Source: Micromonospora sonchi
Lineage (GTDB): Bacteria > Actinomycetota > Actinomycetes > Mycobacteriales > Micromonosporaceae
Reading direction: 5' to 3'
Assembly (NCBI RefSeq): GCF_014646235.1
Contig: NZ_BMNB01000012.1
Coordinates: 62,001 to 126,000, forward strand
DNA: 64,000 nucleotides
Of the stretch, positions 7,885 to 16,713 are shown one piece after another. The notes beneath the pieces are model-generated. The model worked only from the letters and a program-made list of their open reading frames with translations. It did no database searches and was not told the DNA's origin. The translations under genes and the position numbers were made by a program. Each line of letters begins with the position of its first letter. The stretch's first letter is position 1.

Positions 7885-8264
7885 TGACCACGTTGGAGGA
7901 CCTCGCGGCGGAGAAATACCTCCTCCTCACGACCTTCCGCAAGGACGGTCGGGCGGTGCCGACCCCGGTCTGGGCGGTCCGCGACGGCGACGCCCTGGCG
8001 GTGTGGTCGGCGGCCGACGCCGGCAAGGTGAAGCGGATCCGGCGCAGCGGGGAGGTCACCGTCGCGCCGTGCGACGTACGCGGCCGACCGCACGGCGAAG
8101 CGGTGCCGGCCCGGGCAAGCCTCTACGACCCGGGGGCGACCATCCGGATCCGTGGGCTGATCAAGCAGAAGTACCGGGTCCTCGGCCGACTGACGCTGCT
8201 CGGTAGCCGACTGCGCCGGGGCGAGGGCGGCACGGTGGGGATCCGCATCGAGCTGCCCGAGTAA
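7884..8264 (+). CDS. PPOX-class F420-dependent oxidoreductase
   Basis: 126 residues from GTG 7884. The split-barrel flavin/deazaflavin fold is recognisable: LAAEKYLLLTTFRKDGRAVPTPVWAV, DALAVWSAADAGKVKRIRR, VTVAPCDVRGRP and the C-terminal LTLLGSRLRRGEGGTVGIRIEL. Actinobacterial members of this size mostly use coenzyme F420 or FMN/heme-type cofactors to reduce small molecules. The start is supported by the -10 box six bases upstream. It converges with bldC; the exact substrate is unknown. Confidence 0.82.
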   Translation: MTTLEDLAAEKYLLLTTFRKDGRAVPTPVWAVRDGDALAVWSAADAGKVKRIRRSGEVTVAPCDVRGRPHGEAVPARASLYDPGATIRIRGLIKQKYRVLGRLTLLGSRLRRGEGGTVGIRIELPE

Positions 8265-8323
8265 GAGAGCTCGGCAGCAGGGCGCCGACTACCGGCGAGC
8301 CCTCGCGCGCAGGGCATGACGAA

Positions 8324-8349
8324 GGGCGACGGATGGTGATCCGCCGCCC
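8324..8349. terminator. Hairpin between the PPOX gene and bldC
   Basis: GGGCGACGGAT pairs with ATCCGCCGCCC around GGTG, with one A-C mismatch. It sits in the 112-base convergent gap and can serve both genes. Confidence 0.55.
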
Positions 8350-8376
8350 TCCGAGAAGCCTGCTATGTGCCAGCCG

Positions 8377-8586
8377 TCAGTCGCCTTGGCGCTGCTGCGG
8401 GATCTGCCCCTGCAGCAGCGCCCTGACCTCGGACTCCCGGTAGCGACGATGGCCGCCGAGGGTTCGGATGGCGCTGAGCTTGCCAGCCTTCGCCCAACGG
8501 GTCACCGTCTTCGGGTCGACACGGAACATCGACGCCACCTCGGCCGGTGTGAGTAGCGGCTCTGGTTCGTGCGTTCGCGATGCCAT
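8377..8586 (-). CDS. bldC: BldC developmental regulator
   Basis: 69 residues, the usual BldC length. A single MerR-like winged helix fills it: LLTPAEVASMFRVDPKTVTR, WAKAGKLSAIRTLGGHRRY and ESEVRALL. BldC binds DNA cooperatively as head-to-tail oligomers and controls entry into development in streptomycetes. A good ribosome site (GGAGGAG) precedes ATG 8586. The flanking conserved gene at 8909 and valine dehydrogenase at 9991 are the neighbours I associate with bldC in this order. Confidence 0.95.
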   Translation of the reverse strand: MASRTHEPEPLLTPAEVASMFRVDPKTVTRWAKAGKLSAIRTLGGHRRYRESEVRALLQGQIPQQRQGD

Positions 8587-8908
8587 CGGTCACTCCTCCA
8601 CGTGTATAGACATCGGCCGGGGTCCCGCCGGCCGACGCGTCTCCCATGGTCCGGCTAGTCCCCGATGTCCGACATGGGCCGAACGGCCGAACGTCCCTAG
8701 ACGGACGGATGAACCATGCCCGATTTATACTACTTTTACACCCCAGAGCCTACCTTATTCGGACTCATGATCACGGTTCGTGATGCGTCAACTACGAAGC
8801 CTCTTCATGTTGAGGGTCGGAATGGGGACAAAAGAGGGCCAGTACCGCGTCCAGCAACGTTCATCGTGCCCGGGACCGAACGACCGCCGGACCGCACACG
8901 GAGGCCCG
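8587..8908. promoter_or_regulatory. bldC upstream region with AT-rich segment and palindrome
   Basis: This 322-base gap has no credible gene. It holds an AT-rich patch at about 8715-8765 (runs such as TTTATACTACTTTTACA), which on the minus strand gives possible -10 boxes for bldC, and a palindrome at 8770-8784, ATCACG-GTT-CGTGAT. The palindrome is a candidate binding site for a dimeric regulator; I cannot name it. Confidence 0.4.
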
Positions 8909-9748
8909 TCAGTTGCAGCGTTCCAGAAGTTGCACGGCACGCCAGCGGGCCACCAGCTTGTCGTAGGCGGCGGACGCCTCCTCCGCCTCGCCCCGGGCCA
9001 GCCCGGCGAGCCCCGCCGCGACCAGTTCCGGCGAGTCGTCGGCGGCGAGCGTCTCGTCCGAGAGCAGGTCGACCAGCCCGCCGTAGTCCAACTCGACCAC
9101 GGAACGCGGGTGGAACTCCTCCAGCCACCGGGCGGCCTCCTCGACCGCCTCGGTGATCGGTGCCTCGCCGACCGACTTGCGCAACACGGCCAAGGCCCGG
9201 GACGAACGGCGCCGAGCCTTGGAGATCTCCGTCCGGAAGCGCAACGAACGCCGGTCGGGCGCGGTGACGTGGTGCCGCTCCTGCGGCTCGAACAACACGA
9301 ACCAACGCAGCGGTACGCCCCAGGTCGCGATCTGCTCGTGCACCCGCGGCACACCGTGCTCCAGCACCCGAGCCCCGCTGCGCCAGTCCTCCACCACCGC
9401 CTTCGCCTGCCCGGCCAGCACCGGCGGAACGAACGCGTCGGCCAGCACCGGTGGCACTCCGTCCCGCGCGCTCAACGCGGCCTCGGCCACCCGGATACGC
9501 AGGCTCCACGGGCACACCAGCAGGCTCTCGTCCGTCTCCAGCACGTACGCCTCGTCCGGCAGATCGGGCAACCGGGTCCAGCCGGCGCCGAGCGCCTCGA
9601 TCACTGAGCTGCGTTGCCGCCCGGGGCCCTCCACGGGCGCTACCGCCCGCCCTTGCTCGACGTAGTGCCGCCAGTACGACTGACGATCCCGATCGAACGC
9701 GGTCAGCGGCTCGTACACGCGCAGGTATGAGGCGAAGAGCGACGGCAC
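8909..9748 (-). CDS. Conserved actinobacterial protein next to bldC
   Basis: 279 residues, start [19 protein letters not shown]. No signal peptide or membrane segment. The protein is rich in charged helices, with [27 protein letters not shown] in the middle and a C-terminal helical region ([23 protein letters not shown]). I recognise it as the uncharacterised protein commonly found between bldC and a Leu/Val dehydrogenase in actinobacteria, but not a function. Its placement suggests a link to bldC or to the divergent dehydrogenase, which is inference only. Confidence 0.8.
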   Translation of the reverse strand: MPSLFASYLRVYEPLTAFDRDRQSYWRHYVEQGRAVAPVEGPGRQRSSVIEALGAGWTRLPDLPDEAYVLETDESLLVCPWSLRIRVAEAALSARDGVPPVLADAFVPPVLAGQAKAVVEDWRSGARVLEHGVPRVHEQIATWGVPLRWFVLFEPQERHHVTAPDRRSLRFRTEISKARRRSSRALAVLRKSVGEAPITEAVEEAARWLEEFHPRSVVELDYGGLVDLLSDETLAADDSPELVAAGLAGLARGEAEEASAAYDKLVARWRAVQLLERCN

Positions 9749-9990
9749 GGCGCGATCCTTTCACGAACCACAAGCCGAGCGTCGCTCGGCGTCATCAATG
9801 GACAGCCGACAAGCACTGCCGGACCCCGCGCAGTCGGAAGTACGCAGCGCCAGGCCCGCAGGGCGGGACAGCGCTGCCGGCGGGAAGCGAAACGGGGCCG
9901 GCCGATACTAGGCTCGCAGCACCGGCAACATCCCCGCCGACGCACACCAGGTCCGCGTCCCACAAGGACGCCCGCCGACAGGAGCCAGTC

Positions 9991-11073
9991 ATGGGCGTAT
10001 TCGCCACCACGGACGACCTCGAGACCACGGGTCACGAGCAGGTCGTGTTCTGCCAGGACAAGCAGACCGGCCTGAAGGCGATCATCGGTATCTACTCCAC
10101 CGCGCTGGGCCCCGCGCTCGGCGGCACCCGCTTCTACCCGTACGCCAGCGAGGAGGCCGCCCTCGCCGACGTGCTCGATCTGTCCCGCGGCATGGCGTAC
10201 AAGAACGCCCTCGCGGGCCTGGACCTGGGCGGCGGCAAGGCGGTCATCTGGGGCGACCCGGAGCAGGTCAAGAGCGAGGCGCTGCTGCGCGCCTACGGCC
10301 GCTTCGTGCAGTCGCTGGGCGGCCGGTACTACACCGCCTGCGATGTCGGCACCTACGTGCCGGACATGGACGTGATCGCCCGCGAGACCCGGTACGTCAC
10401 CGGTCGCAGCGTCGAGCACGGTGGCGCGGGTGACTCCTCGGTCCTCACCGCGTGGGGCGTGTTCCAGGGCATGCGGGCAGCGGTCGAGCTCACCTGGGGC
10501 GTACCGACCCTGAATGGCAGGCGGGTCGGGGTGGCCGGCCTGGGCAAGGTCGGCAGGCACCTCCTCGGCCACCTGCTCGACGACGGCGCCGAGGTGGTCG
10601 CCGCCGACGTGAACCCGCGGGCCCTGGAGTGGGCCCGCGCCACCCACCCGCAGGTGACGCTGGTCGAGGACGCTGCCGCGTTGGTGGCCACCGACATCGA
10701 CGTGTACGCTCCGTGCGCCCTCGGCGGCTCGCTGAACGACGACACGGTGGCGGCGCTGCGCGCGAAGGTGGTCGCCGGGTCGGCCAACAACCAGCTCGCC
10801 CACCCGGGCGTCGAGAAGCTGCTCGCCGACCGGGGCATCCTCTACGCGCCGGACTACGTGGTGAACGCCGGTGGCGTGATCCAGGTCGCGGACGAGATCG
10901 AGGGTTTCGACTTCGAGCGGGCCAAGCTGCGGGCGACCCGGATCTACGACACGACCCGGGAGATCCTCCGGCTCGCCGAGGCCGACGGCGTCCCGCCGGG
11001 GGTGGCCGCCGACCGGCTGGCCGAGCGGCGGATGGCCGAGATCGGCCGGCTGCGCACGATCCACCTGCGCTGA
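9991..11073 (+). CDS. vdh: Valine (leucine/phenylalanine-type) dehydrogenase
   Basis: 360 residues; ATG 9991 follows GGAG nine bases upstream. Glu/Leu/Phe/Val dehydrogenase family: [21 protein letters not shown], the catalytic Lys motif [13 protein letters not shown], the Asp-containing [13 protein letters not shown], and NAD-binding [24 protein letters not shown] and [10 protein letters not shown] complete the C-terminal domain. It deaminates branched-chain amino acids to 2-oxo acids with NAD+, feeding branched fatty-acid and polyketide starter pools in actinomycetes. Valine versus leucine preference cannot be read from sequence; the symbol follows actinobacterial usage. Confidence 0.9.
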   Translation: MGVFATTDDLETTGHEQVVFCQDKQTGLKAIIGIYSTALGPALGGTRFYPYASEEAALADVLDLSRGMAYKNALAGLDLGGGKAVIWGDPEQVKSEALLRAYGRFVQSLGGRYYTACDVGTYVPDMDVIARETRYVTGRSVEHGGAGDSSVLTAWGVFQGMRAAVELTWGVPTLNGRRVGVAGLGKVGRHLLGHLLDDGAEVVAADVNPRALEWARATHPQVTLVEDAAALVATDIDVYAPCALGGSLNDDTVAALRAKVVAGSANNQLAHPGVEKLLADRGILYAPDYVVNAGGVIQVADEIEGFDFERAKLRATRIYDTTREILRLAEADGVPPGVAADRLAERRMAEIGRLRTIHLR

Positions 11074-11108
11074 CGACGGCCGCCAGCGATCGGCCCCTGC
11101 CAGTGACC

Positions 11109-11140
11109 GCCGAGGGCGGACGATTACGTCCGCCCTCGGC
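11109..11140 (+). terminator. Terminator of valine dehydrogenase
   Basis: GCCGAGGGCGGACG pairs perfectly with CGTCCGCCCTCGGC around ATTA, 35 bases after the stop. The rest of the gap to the DUF3073 gene (11141-11394) holds promoter-like DNA, including a possible -10 TACACT at about 11228, and no gene I can support. Confidence 0.8.
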
Positions 11141-11394
11141 GCCTCAGCCGAATAAAATGAGAATGCGCGGCGCTTTCGCACGATTTGTCCCGGTGTCACG
11201 ACCGTTCCCGGCCTCGCCCCTTACCAGGTACACTGGGTGACGACCGGTAAGAACGCAACTCGCGGCAGCGGTCGACGGTAACCCGAGGTGCCGAACGGTG
11301 GCATCCCCATGTACCGTAAGAGCCACGAGAGATGCCTGACGTCATCGGGGCCCGCCTTCGGGCTGCCCCGCATTCTGTGCGAGGGGGTCGAGCC

Positions 11395-11607
11395 ATGGGG
11401 CGCGGCCGTGCTAAGGCCAAGCAGACAAAGGTGGCGCGGGAGTTGAAGTACCACTCCCCGAACACCGACCTCGCCGCCTTGCAGCGAGAACTCGGCGGCA
11501 GCGGCAAGTCGAACCGCAACTTCGACGACGACTACAACGAGTACGTCGACGATGACGAGGACCACGCCGAGGACGACCCGGACAAGTGGGTCCGTCCAAC
11601 CCGCTGA
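11395..11607 (+). CDS. DUF3073 family protein
   Basis: 70 residues from ATG 11395, preceded by GAGGGGG. The conserved start MGRGRAKAKQTKVARELKY identifies the actinobacterial DUF3073 family. The N-terminal third is strongly basic, the middle (YHSPNTDLAALQRELGG) helical, and the C-terminus very acidic (DDDYNEYVDDDEDHAEDDPD). No function is known; the charge split suggests a nucleic-acid or ribosome-associated small protein, which is inference. Confidence 0.92.
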   Translation: MGRGRAKAKQTKVARELKYHSPNTDLAALQRELGGSGKSNRNFDDDYNEYVDDDEDHAEDDPDKWVRPTR

Positions 11608-11622
11608 CCCCCGGTCACATCT

Positions 11623-11647
11623 GAGCACGCGGTAACTCCGCGTGCTC
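11623..11647 (+). terminator. Terminator of the DUF3073 gene
   Basis: GAGCACGCGG and CCGCGTGCTC pair perfectly around TAACT, 15 bases after the stop. Confidence 0.75.
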
Positions 11648-11693
11648 CTGTATGTGCCCGCTCTGCGGCGGCGTACCATCCGACGATCCAAGG

Positions 11694-11731
11694 GCCTGCC
11701 ACGCCCGGTGCGATGCTCCGACGTGGCAGGC
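11694..11731 (-). terminator. Possible terminator of the RiPP cassette
   Basis: GCCTGCCACG and CGTGGCAGGC form a ten-base stem with an 18-base loop, 17 bases beyond the precursor gene stop on the minus strand. Confidence 0.55.
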
Positions 11732-11747
11732 TCCTGGTTCTGGCAGG

Positions 11748-11981
11748 TCAACGGGGCCGGTTGTTCCAGTTGTAGAACGTCGGGATGTTCTCGAAGTGGT
11801 TCCAGGCGCAGACCGCGCTCGCGCCGTCGCCGCCCACCACCTCCGCCCGTTCCTGGCGCGCGACCTCGGCCTCATGGAGCAGTGCGGTGAGCCCGGCGGC
11901 GGCCGCACGGACCCGGTCGGTGACCTGGTCCGATCCGCCTCCCGTACGCTCAGGCTCCCGGTGACTGATGCTCTCGGGCAT
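11748..11981 (-). CDS. Cyclophane-forming RiPP precursor peptide (AmcA-like)
   Basis: 77 residues; ATG 11981 has GGAGGGA upstream. The leader is helical and acidic/Ala-rich (TDRVRAAAAGLTALLHEAEV). After a GG-containing hinge (VVGGDGASAV) the C-terminal 20 residues are a core dense in aromatic-x-Asn/His triplets: W60-N-H62, F63-E-N65, F69-Y-N71 and W72-N-N74, then RPR. Such triplets are the substrate of radical SAM/SPASM enzymes that join an aromatic ring to the side chain two residues on (triceptides). The gene overlaps the maturase gene by 32 bases and follows it in the same transcript. No protease or exporter gene is adjacent. Confidence 0.82.
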   Translation of the reverse strand: MPESISHREPERTGGGSDQVTDRVRAAAAGLTALLHEAEVARQERAEVVGGDGASAVCAWNHFENIPTFYNWNNRPR

Positions 11982-13080
11982 GCTCCAACACTCCCTCCAG
12001 TAGGCGGATCTTGCTGTTACGGCAGTGTTCGGTCTCCGTGGCGGCAAACCGCCCCAGCTCGAAGTAGCGGTTGGCCGCGTGGCCACCGCCACAGAACCCG
12101 AAGTACGGGCACGACGAGCGGCACGCCTCCACGCCGGTCACGAACTCGCCGACCCAGGGCGTACGCGCCGCGTCGGCGAGGATGGCGTCCAACGGAGTGG
12201 TGAGCACGTTCCCGCTGGTGAAGTCGCCGTAACGCGGATCCGTGAAACCGGCCAGCTCGGGCGAGAGCACCACCACCGAGCCGTCGTACGCCACCGTCGG
12301 AATCGGGTCGAGCTGGTTGGGTAGCAGGTCGTCAGCCCTGCCGTCCAGCACCGCCGCGGCGTACCGCAGGGACCACTCGATCTCCCGTAGGTGGATCCGA
12401 GGGTCCCGCCGCCAGGCCGCGACCAACTCGGCCCAGAAGCCGGTGACCGCTGCGGCATCGTGCGAGTTGTCCCGGGTGTTGACACCCTCGGTCTCCTCGA
12501 TGTTGACGCCGAGCACTTCGCAGCCGAGCTCCAGGCAGTACTCGTAGAGTTCCGTCGCGCGTCCCGGCGACGGGTCGTTCACCACGGCGAGCGCCGAGAA
12601 CGGCACCCCGTGCCGCCGCAGCGCCGCCACGCCGCGGACGATCCGGTCGTACGCGGGCCGGCCGGACCGGGTCACCCGATCGGCGTTGCGCTCCCGGGGC
12701 CCGTCCACGCTCACACTCACCCGCATCCGGTGCGCCACGAAGAACTCGCACCACGCGTCGTCGATCAGCGTCGCGTTGGTCTGAACGTGGTGTTCCACCG
12801 GACCGAACGGCGCCATCAGCGCGGCGAGGTGCGCACGCCCGGCCGCCAACGGTTCGCCGCCGTGCCAGACCACCGAGAACCGCCCCGAGGCGGCCCACCG
12901 GTGCACCGAGCCGGCCACCGCCTCGGCCACCTGGACCGGCATCCGCCGGTCCTGGGCGCGGAACGGCAGGTAGCAGTACGCACAGTCGAGATTGCAGAGG
13001 GTGGTCGGCTGCATCACGACGTACGACGGGACGGTGGCCAGGCCCCGCATCCCGCGCAACGACCGTCCCCGCGCAGCCAT
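11950..13080 (-). CDS. Radical SAM/SPASM peptide maturase (AmcB-like, cyclophane-forming)
   Basis: 376 residues; ATG 13080 is preceded by AAAGGAGGG. The N-terminal radical SAM motif is C-x3-C-x2-C in TLCNLDCAYCY (about residue 30), then VVWHGGEPLAA (GGE motif), VQTNATLID and VSVSVDGPRERNADRV. The C-terminal SPASM-type region has CRSSCPYFGFCGGG and a final TETEHC, able to hold auxiliary iron-sulfur clusters. It should use SAM radicals to crosslink the core of the overlapping precursor. I recall this enzyme group under the name AmcB in actinobacteria; the name is from memory. The precursor starts inside this gene, ensuring translational coupling. Confidence 0.88.
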   Translation of the reverse strand: MAARGRSLRGMRGLATVPSYVVMQPTTLCNLDCAYCYLPFRAQDRRMPVQVAEAVAGSVHRWAASGRFSVVWHGGEPLAAGRAHLAALMAPFGPVEHHVQTNATLIDDAWCEFFVAHRMRVSVSVDGPRERNADRVTRSGRPAYDRIVRGVAALRRHGVPFSALAVVNDPSPGRATELYEYCLELGCEVLGVNIEETEGVNTRDNSHDAAAVTGFWAELVAAWRRDPRIHLREIEWSLRYAAAVLDGRADDLLPNQLDPIPTVAYDGSVVVLSPELAGFTDPRYGDFTSGNVLTTPLDAILADAARTPWVGEFVTGVEACRSSCPYFGFCGGGHAANRYFELGRFAATETEHCRNSKIRLLEGVLEHAREHQSPGA

Positions 13081-13226
13081 CGCCCTCCTTTGTAACGGTT
13101 GACGGCTGCCGGGCGCACCCCCGCCGCGGGCGCACCCCACAGCTTCAAGGGTGCCCTTCAGGCTAGGCTGCCACGGCCACTCGGGTGAAGCCCTGTTCAG
13201 CGGGTTGGACAATCACCCCAGCGTCG

Positions 13227-14381
13227 TCACCCGCGGGTGTGCTGGCCGACCATCCGCACCTCACCGGTGCCCTCGATGATCTCGCCGACCTGCCAGGCGT
13301 CCACCCCACGACCGGTCAGCGTCGCCAGGGCGCGGTCGGCGTCCTCCGCCGAGACGACCGCGAACATCCCGACACCCATGTTGAAGGTCGCCTCCATCGC
13401 CTGGTCCTCGATCCGGCCCTTGGACTGGATCAGGTCGAAGACCGGCTGCGGCCTCCAGGTGGAGCGGTTGACCACCGCGTCCACGTGCTCGGGCAGCACC
13501 CGCACCAGGTTGCCGGGGATGCCGCCGCCGGTGACGTGGGCGAACGCCCGCACCTCGGCCTCGGCGATCAGTTTGAGGCAGTCCTGCGCGTAGATCTTGG
13601 TGGGGGTGAGCAGTTCCTCGCCGAGGGTGCGCTGCCGGCCGAAGTCCTCGATCACCACGTCCAGCCGCATCCGCCCGGCGCCGAGCAGCACATGCCGGAC
13701 CAGGGAGTAGCCGTTCGAGTGCAGACCGGACGAGCGCATGGCGATCACCACGTCACCCACCTCAACCCGTTCCGGACTGAGGATGTCGCTCTCCTCCACC
13801 ACGCCGACGCCGGTGGCGGAGATGTCGTACTCGTCGGGGCGCAGCACACCCGGGTGCTCGGCGGTCTCCCCGCCGAGCAGCGCGCAGCCGGCGTACCGGC
13901 AGCCGTCGGCGATCCCGGCACCGATCTCGGCGACCTTCTCCGGCACGACCTCGCCGGTGGCGATGTAGTCCAGCAGGAACAGCGGCTCGGCGCCGCAGGC
14001 GACGAGGTCGTCGACGACCATCGCGACCAGGTCGATACCGACCGTGTCGTGGATGTCCATCTGCTGAGCGATCACCAGCTTGGTGCCGACGCCGTCGGTG
14101 GAGGAGGCCAGGATCGGGTTCTTGTACTTCGTGGTGTCGAGCCGGAACAGGCCGGCGAAGCCACCGAGGTCGCCCATCACCTCCGGTCGGCGGGTCTGCT
14201 TCACCTTGGACTTCAGCAGCTCGACCGCGCGGTCACCCGCCTCGATCGACACGCCGGCGTCCGCGTACGAGACCGAGCGTTTGCGAGTTGCGCGGCCGGC
14301 GCCGGCCTTCCAGGGCTGACGATCGCCACCTGCGCCGGTCGGGCTGCTTCCTGCGCCGCTGCGCTCGGACACGTGCGTCAC
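13227..14381 (-). CDS. purM: Phosphoribosylformylglycinamidine cyclo-ligase
   Basis: 384 residues from GTG 14381 (ribosome site GGGGAG); upstream in-frame codons are less likely coding. AIR synthetase converts FGAM to AIR with ATP, step five of purine synthesis. The fold is complete: YADAGVSIEAGD, ILASSTDGVGTKL (ATP/FGAM loop), DLVACGAEPLFLLDYIA, GCALLGGETAEHPG, SSGLHSNGYSLVR, AHVTGGGIPGNLVRVLP and NMGVGMFAVVS. About 40 extra Gly/Ser-rich residues precede the domain. It lies 60 bases after purF in the same direction. Confidence 0.95.
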   Translation of the reverse strand: MTHVSERSGAGSSPTGAGGDRQPWKAGAGRATRKRSVSYADAGVSIEAGDRAVELLKSKVKQTRRPEVMGDLGGFAGLFRLDTTKYKNPILASSTDGVGTKLVIAQQMDIHDTVGIDLVAMVVDDLVACGAEPLFLLDYIATGEVVPEKVAEIGAGIADGCRYAGCALLGGETAEHPGVLRPDEYDISATGVGVVEESDILSPERVEVGDVVIAMRSSGLHSNGYSLVRHVLLGAGRMRLDVVIEDFGRQRTLGEELLTPTKIYAQDCLKLIAEAEVRAFAHVTGGGIPGNLVRVLPEHVDAVVNRSTWRPQPVFDLIQSKGRIEDQAMEATFNMGVGMFAVVSAEDADRALATLTGRGVDAWQVGEIIEGTGEVRMVGQHTRG

Positions 14382-14441
14382 GGTTCTCCCCTTTGGTTCT
14401 CGGCTGCCGTGTCGACGGGAGGACACCACAACCGGGCGATG

Positions 14442-16028
14442 CTATGGGCGGTGTGTGGTCGCCGACATTCTCAGGTCGGTGCTCGGGCTGAAGTCGTCGT
14501 CGCCAGGCCCGGCGACAACCGGAGGGACGATCTGCTCGCCGAGGTCGGTGCCGCCGGCCGCACCGTGCGCGACCCGGCGCCCGATCCCTTCGAGCACGTG
14601 CTTGCCGATCAGGTTGTCGACGGGCAGCTCGATCGGGTACTCCCCATCGAAACACGCCCGGCACAGCCGGGTCTTCGGCTGCTCGGTCGCCACGATCAGA
14701 CCGGGCAGCGAGACGTAGCCGAGCGTGTCCGCACCGATGGAACGCCGGATGCCGTCGTTGTCGAGGCCGTTGGCGAGCAGTTCGGCGCGGGTGGCGAAGT
14801 CGATGCCGTAGAAGCAGGGCCAGGAGACCGGCGGTGAGGAGATGCGTACGTGCACCTCCACCGCACCGGCCTCGCGGAGCATCCGCACGATCGCGCGCTG
14901 GGTGTTGCCCCGGACGATGGAGTCGTCGACCACGACCAGGCGCTTGCCGCGCACGTTCTGGCGCAACGGGTTGAGCTTGAGCCGGATCCCCAGCTGACGC
15001 AGGGTCTGCGACGGCTGGATGAAGGTCCGCCCGACGTACGGATTCTTCACCAGGCCGGCACCGTAGATGATGCCGGACTCCTCGGCGTAGCCGATCGCGG
15101 CCGGCGTGCCGGACTCGGGCACCGGAATGACCAGGTCGGCCTCGACCGGGTGCTCCTTGGCCAACTGGCGACCGATCTGCACCCGGGCCGCATGCACGTT
15201 ACGGCCCGCGATGGTGGCGTCCGGGCGGGCGATGTAGACGTACTCGAAGAGGCAGCCCTTGGGCTCCGGGGCCGCGAATCGGACCGACCGCAGGCCCTCG
15301 GCGTCGATCGCGATCAGCTCGCCGGGCTCGACCTCGCGGACCACGCTGGCACCCACGATGTCCAGCGCCGCCGTCTCGCTGGCCACCACCCAGCCCCGTT
15401 CCAGCCGGCCGAGCACCAGCGGGCGTACCCCGTGCGCGTCGCGCGCCGCGTAGAGGGTGGTCTCGTCCATGAAGACGAAGCTGAACGCACCCCGCAGTCG
15501 CGGCAGCACCTCCAGCGCGGCGGCCTCGACGGAGAGATCCGGTCGACTGGCCAGCAGCATGGTGACCAGCGAGGTGTCGTTGGTCGAGCCGTCCGCGCGC
15601 AGGCCGCGCTCGGTCGCCTCGCCCTGGAGCTCTGCGGTGTTGACCAGGTTGCCGTTGTGGGCCAGCGCGATGGTGATGCCGGAACTGGTGGCGCGGATGG
15701 TCGGCTGGGCATTCTCCCAGGTCGAGCCGCCCGTCGTCGAGTAGCGGGTGTGCCCGATCGCGACGTGCCCGCGCAGGCTCGCCAGCGTCGGCTCGTCGAA
15801 GACCTGAGCCACCAGGCCAAGATCCTTGTAGACCACCACGCCCGAGCCGTCGCTGACCGCTATGCCGGCCGCCTCCTGCCCTCGGTGCTGCAACGCGTAC
15901 AGCCCGAAGTAGGTCAGGTTGGCGACCTCTTCTCCGGGTGCCCAGACGCCGAAGACACCACACGCGTCCTGGGGGCCGGGTCGTTGGGGATCAAGGTCGT
16001 GGCTCAGCCGGCCGTCGCCTCGGGGCAC
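14442..16028 (-). CDS. purF: Amidophosphoribosyltransferase
   Basis: 528 residues from GTG 16028 with AGAGGGA upstream. PurF makes phosphoribosylamine from PRPP and glutamine, the first committed purine step. A 22-residue propeptide precedes the nucleophile Cys in DACGVFGVW, exposed after processing; glutaminase motifs IGHTRYSTTGG and AHNGNLVN follow. The PRTase half has LVVVDDSIVRGNTQ (PRPP loop). Cysteines in SWPCFYGIDF and LCRACFDGEYPI match the Fe-S cluster ligands of the Bacillus-type enzyme. The acidic C-terminal ~40 residues are extra. It is upstream of purM. Confidence 0.95.
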   Translation of the reverse strand: MPRGDGRLSHDLDPQRPGPQDACGVFGVWAPGEEVANLTYFGLYALQHRGQEAAGIAVSDGSGVVVYKDLGLVAQVFDEPTLASLRGHVAIGHTRYSTTGGSTWENAQPTIRATSSGITIALAHNGNLVNTAELQGEATERGLRADGSTNDTSLVTMLLASRPDLSVEAAALEVLPRLRGAFSFVFMDETTLYAARDAHGVRPLVLGRLERGWVVASETAALDIVGASVVREVEPGELIAIDAEGLRSVRFAAPEPKGCLFEYVYIARPDATIAGRNVHAARVQIGRQLAKEHPVEADLVIPVPESGTPAAIGYAEESGIIYGAGLVKNPYVGRTFIQPSQTLRQLGIRLKLNPLRQNVRGKRLVVVDDSIVRGNTQRAIVRMLREAGAVEVHVRISSPPVSWPCFYGIDFATRAELLANGLDNDGIRRSIGADTLGYVSLPGLIVATEQPKTRLCRACFDGEYPIELPVDNLIGKHVLEGIGRRVAHGAAGGTDLGEQIVPPVVAGPGDDDFSPSTDLRMSATTHRP

Positions 16029-16191
16029 CTGCCGCTCCCTCTTGCTGGTCTGGACTGGCCTGGCGGGTAGCACGAGGACTGCTCCGCACCGCACGGCCGG
16101 GGACCACACTGTCGTCGCGAGACAGTGTACGCGAACTCGCGTCGACACACACAGTCACGATTTCGGGGCTCTCCGTCATCGGAGAGGGGTC

Positions 16192-16554
16192 TCATCCCAG
16201 TTCGAGCGGCAGATGCGCGGACAGATCCGCCCGCGCCCCGCTCGCCCGTACGCGACCCTCTGTGACCGCCCGGGTCCAGTCGAGTCGCCCGGTGGCCAAC
16301 CTGAGCCAGGTTTCCGGATCCATCTCCACCGTGTTCGCCGGCGTACCACGGGTGTGTCGCGGCCCCGGAACGCACTGAACTGCACCGTAAGGTGGGACAC
16401 GCACCTCCACCGATCGGCCGGGGGTGCGGGCCGCAAGGACGTTCAACAGCACCCTGACCGCCTCGCGGAGCACCGACCGTTCGGGCGTGCGCCCTTCATC
16501 GAGCGCCGCCACCGCCGTCGCGACCGCTGCGGACTTACTACACGGAGAGGACAC
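16192..16554 (-). CDS. Sterol carrier family (SCP2-like) small protein
   Basis: 120 residues if GTG 16554 is used ([15 protein letters not shown]...). The C-terminal 70 residues, with [18 protein letters not shown], the [23 protein letters not shown] segment and [18 protein letters not shown], match the actinobacterial sterol-carrier/MDMPI C-terminal type fold that often sits beside purF. The N-terminus is helical. It probably binds a lipid or supports an enzyme partner; function is unknown. It is on the purF strand, 163 bases upstream of it, and may share its promoter. Confidence 0.75.
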   Translation of the reverse strand: MSSPCSKSAAVATAVAALDEGRTPERSVLREAVRVLLNVLAARTPGRSVEVRVPPYGAVQCVPGPRHTRGTPANTVEMDPETWLRLATGRLDWTRAVTEGRVRASGARADLSAHLPLELG

Positions 16555-16713
16555 GACGGGACGATACGGCGTGAGCGCGCCGCCTATCACGTTGCCCCTG
16601 GGTCGCGCGGATCCGCCCCGACAAGGCATAGTTGCCGACGGCGTATTCGTATCGTGATATTCCCCGGCCCGGCACCCACCGGTCAGGGGAGATCAGTCCG
16701 GAAGGCGGTGGAC

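Noticed and set aside
13081..13226. Additional RiPP genes (exporter or protease) upstream of the maturase
   Set aside because: The interval to purM is short and non-coding; purM is a complete housekeeping gene.
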